Assembly: GCA_023387655.1 (NCBI GenBank)
Contig: JAEWHR010000137.1
Location: 1-25,833 of the forward strand
Length of the DNA stretch: 25,833 bases
Source: Bacillota bacterium
GTDB taxonomy: Bacteria; Bacillota; Clostridia; Lachnospirales; Lachnospiraceae
Direction: 5' to 3'
Shown here one piece after another: positions 21,845-25,833 of this stretch; the stretch's first letter is position 1; each line of letters opens with the position of its first letter. The notes under the pieces were generated by a model. That model saw only the letters and a program-made list of their open reading frames with translations, had not been told where the DNA came from and made no database searches. Position numbers and translations under genes: made by a program.

Positions 21845-21999
21845 CAACGTGGTTTCGCCACTCTAAGCTCCGCGAATCAACAAATTCAGGGCAATGCCAC
21901 TTTGTCGCTCCGAAGCGTCAGCGGAGTGCGCATCCCTCGGAGAGTTTTTTAATTAATAGGAGATTACTCGCGGAGTAGTTTCCTATTAATTAAAAAAAT
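21845..21999. repeat. dispersed intergenic repeat, copy 2 (about 154 bp)
   Basis: Second copy of the element at 121-273, in the same orientation and likewise immediately downstream of a minus-strand gene (tuf) and its terminator. It is ungapped relative to copy 1 over about the first 120 positions; two single-base insertions fall in the terminal hairpin. That hairpin (21945-21998) is better paired than in copy 1, with arms TTTTTTAATTAATAGGA and its complement and an inner TACTC/GAGTA stem. Confidence 0.9.
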
Positions 22000-22031
22000 C
22001 CCGTAAACCCTCATTACAAGGATTTACGGGA
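21991..22031 (-). terminator. tuf intrinsic terminator
   Basis: Stem TCCCGTAAA (21999-22007)/TTTACGGGA (22023-22031), extendable by CCCT/AGGA-type pairing, is followed on the minus strand by seven T residues. The T-tract is also the terminal base-run of the dispersed repeat. Confidence 0.9.
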
Positions 22032-22063
22032 TAATAATTCAGTTATATTGTACGAAATATCGA

Positions 22064-23257
22064 TTAAGCGATAATTGTAGCAACCTTACCTGAACCTACA
22101 GTACGTCCACCTTCACGAATAGCGAATCCAAGACCCTGCTCCATAGCGATTGGGTGAATTAATTCGATAGTCATTTCGATGTTATCTCCAGGCATACACA
22201 TCTCTACGCCTTCTGGTAAGTTACAAACACCAGTAACGTCAGTTGTTCTGAAGTAGAACTGTGGTCTATAGTTATTGAAGAATGGAGTATGACGTCCACC
22301 TTCGTCTTTTGTTAATACGTAAACCTGAGCTGTGAATTTCTTGTAGCATTTGATTGAACCTGGCTTACAAAGAACCTGACCTCTTTCGATATCTGTTCTC
22401 TGAACACCACGTAAAAGTGCACCAATGTTATCACCAGCTTGAGCTTCATCAAGAAGCTTACGGAACATCTCGATACCAGTTACAACAACCTTACGAGTCT
22501 CTTCCTTAACACCAACGATTTCAACTTCTTCAGATACGTGAAGAACACCACGCTCAACACGGCCTGTAGCAACAGTACCACGTCCAGTAATAGAGAATAC
22601 GTCCTCAACTGGCATTAAGAAAGGCTTATCTGTCTCTCTCTGTGGATCTGGAATCCAGCTATCTACAGCATCGAATAACTCAAGAATCTTGTCACCCCAT
22701 TGGCTGTTTGGATCTTCAAGAGCCTTAAGAGCAGAACCCTGGATGATTGGAGTATCATCGCCTGGGAACTCGTACTCAGATAATAATTCTCTGATTTCCA
22801 TCTCTACTAATTCAAGTAATTCTGGATCATCAACCATATCACACTTGTTCATGAAAACAACGATGTATGGAACACCAACCTGACGGGAAAGTAAGATATG
22901 CTCTTTAGTCTGAGCCATAACACCATCAGTAGCAGCAACTACAAGGATAGCACCATCCATCTGTGCAGCACCAGTGATCATGTTCTTTACATAGTCAGCA
23001 TGGCCTGGACAGTCAACGTGTGCATAGTGTCTCTTCTTAGATTCGTACTCAACGTGAGAAGTAGAAATTGTAATACCTCTTTCTCTTTCTTCTGGAGCTT
23101 TATCGATCTTATCGAAAGCTACAGCTTCACCAGTACCTAATCTGTCATGAAGTGTCTTTGTGATAGCAGCTGTTAATGTTGTTTTACCATGATCTACGTG
23201 ACCGATGGTTCCGATATTACAATGTGGTTTGTTTCTTTCAAACTTAGCTTTAGCCAT
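22064..23257 (-). CDS. tuf: elongation factor Tu
   Basis: A 397-residue translational GTPase that delivers aminoacyl-tRNA to the ribosome. G1 GHVDHGKT (19-26), G2 region RGITI (60-64), G3 DCPGH (82-86), G4 NKCD (137-140) and G5 SAL (175-177) are intact, followed by the two beta-barrel domains ending GRTVGSGKVATII. Length and motifs are those of a normal bacterial EF-Tu. It follows fusA in the usual str-operon order but has its own strong promoter in the 239-bp spacer. AAGGAGGA lies upstream of the ATG with about 10 nt spacing. It ends at a strong terminator abutted by the dispersed repeat. Confidence 0.98.
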   Translation of the reverse strand: MAKAKFERNKPHCNIGTIGHVDHGKTTLTAAITKTLHDRLGTGEAVAFDKIDKAPEERERGITISTSHVEYESKKRHYAHVDCPGHADYVKNMITGAAQMDGAILVVAATDGVMAQTKEHILLSRQVGVPYIVVFMNKCDMVDDPELLELVEMEIRELLSEYEFPGDDTPIIQGSALKALEDPNSQWGDKILELFDAVDSWIPDPQRETDKPFLMPVEDVFSITGRGTVATGRVERGVLHVSEEVEIVGVKEETRKVVVTGIEMFRKLLDEAQAGDNIGALLRGVQRTDIERGQVLCKPGSIKCYKKFTAQVYVLTKDEGGRHTPFFNNYRPQFYFRTTDVTGVCNLPEGVEMCMPGDNIEMTIELIHPIAMEQGLGFAIREGGRTVGSGKVATIIA

Positions 23258-23388
23258 TTTAAAACGTCCTCCTTTAAATCCGCCCCATCAAAGGGCGTAA
23301 AATATTTTATGATCGTAATATCACCTGACGTTCGCCATAATGATATTTATGCTCTCTGCATTGGCAGAAAAAGCGCCTTATAAGCCTA

Positions 23389-23417
23389 ATTATATTTCAA
23401 AAGTAAAATATTTTCAA
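23389..23417 (-). promoter_or_regulatory. sigma-A promoter of tuf
   Basis: On the minus strand TTGAAA (23412-23417), a 17-bp spacer and TATAAT (23389-23394) form a near-consensus promoter. The leader of about 125 nt contains small hairpins: CTGC/GCAG, ATATCA/TGATAT near 23314-23336, and CGCCC (23281-23285)/GGGCG (23293-23297) just before the binding site. Confidence 0.8.
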
Positions 23418-23454
23418 GTACAAAAAAATACGCTTGGCTTATATTTATATCAAT

Positions 23455-23484
23455 GGAAGAATGTACTAAGAAAGTACATCTCCC
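23455..23484 (-). terminator. hairpin after fusA
   Basis: ATGTACT (23461-23467) and AGTACAT (23473-23479) form a 7-bp stem that extends imperfectly through TGG/CCA. It lies 13-40 bp after the fusA stop. The following minus-strand DNA is only weakly T-rich, so termination may be partial, with tuf also served by readthrough. Confidence 0.5.
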
Positions 23485-23496
23485 ATCGAACTTTAA

Positions 23497-25614
23497 TTAC
23501 TTACCTTTATTGCTGAGAACCTTCTCCTGAACGTTCTTTGGAACTGGCTCATAAGTGGAGAAGAACATGGAGTAAGCACCACGACCCTGTGTCTTAGAAC
23601 GAAGTGTTGTGGAGTAACCAAACATCTCGGATAATGGAACGAATCCACGAATAACCTTAGATCCATTGTTATCCTCTGTACCTTCGATACGACCACGACG
23701 GGAGCTGATATCACCGATAACATCACCCATGTAATCATCTGGTACTGTAACTTCTACTCTCATGATAGGCTCTAATAAAACTGGACCTGCTTTATGCATC
23801 GCATCTTTAAATGCCATAGAACCAGCAATCTTAAATGCCATTTCATTAGAGTCAACTTCATGGTAAGAACCGTCATAGCAGTTAGCACGAACACCAAGTA
23901 CTGGATAGCCACCAAGTACACCGCACTTCATAGCTTCTTCAATACCTGCCTGAACAGCTGGAATGTATTCCTTAGGAATAGCACCACCAACTACAGTTGA
24001 TACGAACTCGAAAGTCTTCTCACCGTTAACGTCCATAGGGCTAAACTTAACTTTACAGTGACCATACTGACCACGACCACCGGACTGTTTTGCATACTTG
24101 CTATCAACATCAACTTCTTTTGTGAAGCCTTCCTTGTAAGCAACCTGAGGTGCACCTACGTTAGCTTCTACTTTAAACTCACGAAGAAGACGGTCAACAA
24201 TAATCTCAAGGTGAAGCTCACCCATACCTGCGATAATTGTCTGTCCTGTTTCTTCATTGGTACGAACACGGAATGTTGGATCTTCTTCAGCAAGTTTTGC
24301 TAAAGCTTCACCCATCTTATCCTGACCTGCTTTTGTTTTAGGTTCAATAGCAACGTCGATAACTGGTTCTGGGAATTCCATAGACTCAAGGACTACTGGA
24401 TGCTTCTCATCACAAATAGTATCACCAGTTGAAGTGAACTTAAAACCAACAGCAGCTGCAATATCACCGGAGTAAACCTTATCAAGGTCTTCTCTCTTAT
24501 TTGCATGCATCTGAAGGATACGACCAACACGCTCTTTCTTTCCCTTTGTAGCATTGAGTACATAAGAACCAGAGTTCAATGTACCAGAGTATACACGGAA
24601 GAATGCGAGCTTACCAACGAATGGGTCAGCCATAATCTTGAATGCTAAAGCTGCAAAAGGTTCATCGTCAGAAGAAATTCTGTGAACTTCGTTACCTTCT
24701 TCGTCAATACCTTTAATATCTTCAATGTCAGTTGGAGCTGGCATGTATTCGATAATAGCGTCAAGTAACTTTTGAACACCTTTATTTCTATATGCGGAAC
24801 CGCAAAGTACAGGAATGATCTGAACGCTAATTGTAGCTTTTCTTAAAGCTTTTTTAAGTGCTTCCATAGATGGCTCATTGCCTTCTAAGTAAGCTTCAAT
24901 TAAATCGTCATCTGTTTCACAGATAGATTCGATCATTGCTGCTCTGTACTCATCAGCTAAATCCTTCATATCATCTGGAATCTCTTTGATTTCAATTTGC
25001 TCACCCTTATCATCAAGATAATAATAAGCCTTCATCTCAAAAAGATCGATAATTCCTTTAAATGTATCTTCTTTACCGATTGGGATTTGAATTGGAACTG
25101 CATTCTTACCTAATCTGTTCTTTATCATGCCTACTACGTTAAAAAAGTTTGCACCAGAAATGTCCATTTTATTAACAAATGCCATTCTTGGTACGTTGTA
25201 TTTATCTGCCTGACGCCATACGGTTTCAGACTGTGGCTCTACACCACCCTTAGCACAAAATACACCAACCGCACTATCAAGTACACGTAAGGAACGCTCT
25301 ACTTCGACAGTAAAGTCAACGTGCCCTGGAGTATCGATAAGGTTGATACGATGCTCTAATGCACCAGGAGCTTTCTTATGTTCAAGCTCTAAAGTCCAGT
25401 GACATGTTGTAGCGGCTGAAGTAATTGTGATACCTCTTTCCTGTTCCTGCTCCATCCAGTCCATGGTTGCAGTACCTTCATGAGTATCACCGATTTTGTA
25501 GTTAACACCAGTATAGTATAAGATACGCTCTGATAGAGTTGTCTTACCAGCATCAATATGAGCCATGATACCGATGTTTCTTGTTCTCTCTAATGGGTAT
25601 TCTCTTCCAGCCAA
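23497..25614 (-). CDS. fusA: elongation factor G, TTG start
   Basis: A 705-residue translocase GTPase. The N-terminus MAGREYPLERTRNIGIM leads into G1 AHIDAGKTT (18-26); G2 RGITIT (60-65), G3 DTPGHVD (94-100) and G4 NKMD (148-151) follow; domain IV contains SGGRGQYGHCKV, and the C-terminus has VIGDISSRRGRIEG. The frame stays open nine codons further upstream to another TTG, but a perfect AAGGAGGA lies inside that stretch, 8 nt before the TTG at 25612-25614, and EF-G proteins begin with the (M)AGREYPLE-type sequence, so this TTG is the start. The expected upstream neighbour rpsG is outside the window. The leader has a stable hairpin and a larger inverted-repeat region. Confidence 0.97.
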   Translation of the reverse strand: MAGREYPLERTRNIGIMAHIDAGKTTLSERILYYTGVNYKIGDTHEGTATMDWMEQEQERGITITSAATTCHWTLELEHKKAPGALEHRINLIDTPGHVDFTVEVERSLRVLDSAVGVFCAKGGVEPQSETVWRQADKYNVPRMAFVNKMDISGANFFNVVGMIKNRLGKNAVPIQIPIGKEDTFKGIIDLFEMKAYYYLDDKGEQIEIKEIPDDMKDLADEYRAAMIESICETDDDLIEAYLEGNEPSMEALKKALRKATISVQIIPVLCGSAYRNKGVQKLLDAIIEYMPAPTDIEDIKGIDEEGNEVHRISSDDEPFAALAFKIMADPFVGKLAFFRVYSGTLNSGSYVLNATKGKKERVGRILQMHANKREDLDKVYSGDIAAAVGFKFTSTGDTICDEKHPVVLESMEFPEPVIDVAIEPKTKAGQDKMGEALAKLAEEDPTFRVRTNEETGQTIIAGMGELHLEIIVDRLLREFKVEANVGAPQVAYKEGFTKEVDVDSKYAKQSGGRGQYGHCKVKFSPMDVNGEKTFEFVSTVVGGAIPKEYIPAVQAGIEEAMKCGVLGGYPVLGVRANCYDGSYHEVDSNEMAFKIAGSMAFKDAMHKAGPVLLEPIMRVEVTVPDDYMGDVIGDISSRRGRIEGTEDNNGSKVIRGFVPLSEMFGYSTTLRSKTQGRGAYSMFFSTYEPVPKNVQEKVLSNKGK

Positions 25615-25639
25615 GGATAATTCCTCCTTAATTCTTGAC

Positions 25640-25669
25640 AATTGAGCCCCGTATTTTACGGGGTCAATT
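25640..25669 (-). promoter_or_regulatory. stable hairpin in the fusA leader
   Basis: AATTGA (25640-25645) plus CCCCGTA (25047-style arm at 25647-25653) pair with TACGGGG (25657-25663) and TCAATT (25664-25669): a 13-bp stem with one bulged G and a TTT loop. It ends about 10 nt before the fusA AAGGAGG. Without a T-tract it is not a terminator; it may be a processing or regulatory site in the str transcript. Confidence 0.6.
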
Positions 25670-25686
25670 CTAAATATAGACTTCTA

Positions 25687-25833
25687 GTTAAACAAACAAA
25701 AATTCGCACAGAAATGCCTAATCGCTCATTATCTTCCGGTTTTTACCAGTGATAACGAGCGTATACCGTGGCATACTAACATTTCTTTGTATCTTTTGAT
25801 TATCAATGACAATGTGCGAACGCCGAAGCGTTC
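25687..25833 (-). repeat. nested inverted-repeat element upstream of fusA
   Basis: Three nested arm pairs: TTCGCAC (25703-25709) with GTGCGAA (25814-25820), AGAAATG (25710-25716) with CATTTCT (25780-25786), and CGCTCATTATC (25723-25733) with GATAACGAGCG (25751-25761, one G-U-type mismatch). On the minus strand the outer stem is followed by TTTTTGTTTGTTT, like a terminator. A separate hairpin GAACGC-UUCG-GCGUUC (minus-strand RNA; 25818-25833) abuts it at the window edge and overlaps the outer arm by 3 nt. Confidence 0.65.

Noticed and set aside
23493..23738. 81-codon minus-strand frame overlapping the 3' end of fusA
   Set aside because: It is a shifted frame within the conserved EF-G C-terminal domain.

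Overview
This is an AT-rich window from a low-GC, Gram-positive, flagellated anaerobe, most likely of the Lachnospiraceae / Clostridium cluster XIVa. The evidence is the AT-rich intergenic DNA, AGGAGG-type ribosome binding sites, Firmicutes-type genes (a FatA-like bacterial acyl-ACP thioesterase, CvfB, RecD2, ComFC with YvyF, and Mbl with FlhO/FlhP), and the end of a str-type operon (fusA-tuf). The overall impression is close to Lachnoclostridium phytofermentans, but that is recall, not a search result.

Layout. Most genes lie on the minus strand, so they read from high to low coordinates. At the right end are fusA (EF-G, TTG start) and tuf (EF-Tu), with tuf having its own promoter in the spacer. 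Next is a 271-aa protein of unknown function whose leader looks like a transcription attenuator, and a convergent plus-strand PH-domain protein. Then comes a three-gene envelope operon: a VTC-type polyphosphate polymerase domain protein, a DUF4956 membrane protein and a membrane-anchored CotH kinase carrying two internal tandem repeats. A GGDEF-EAL protein with damaged catalytic motifs in both domains follows, convergent with a small membrane protein of unknown function. The centre holds mbl-flhO-flhP-flgJ(N), which is cell-shape and flagellar-rod synteny shared with Bacillus, then recD2, a sugar-phosphate-type nucleotidyltransferase, comFC and yvyF. A plus-strand pair (acyl-ACP thioesterase and cvfB) converges on them at a bidirectional terminator. 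The left end holds a CPBP-family membrane protease, a 58-residue YjfB-type motility protein on the plus strand behind a sigma-D-like promoter, and trxB.

Most unusual features. A dispersed element of about 151-154 bp is present in two copies, 94 percent identical over the ungapped part. Each copy starts exactly at the T-tract of an intrinsic terminator (trxB and tuf) and ends in a long hairpin that keeps its pairing while the sequence drifts. Several spacers hold short tandem repeats: 39 bp x2 at the thioesterase promoter, 16 bp x6 at the end of recD2, and 18-19 bp x7 between flhP and flgJ. A mutually exclusive antiterminator/terminator pair precedes the unknown gene at 20811-21626. A large nested inverted repeat ending in a U-rich tract sits just upstream of fusA.

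Functionally the window is mostly housekeeping (translation elongation, thiol redox, DNA repair, fatty acid release, cell shape) plus motility and c-di-GMP-type signalling. The VTC-DUF4956-CotH operon is the best candidate for a poorly described envelope system. No mobile-element ORF, CRISPR array, tRNA or rRNA was recognised.
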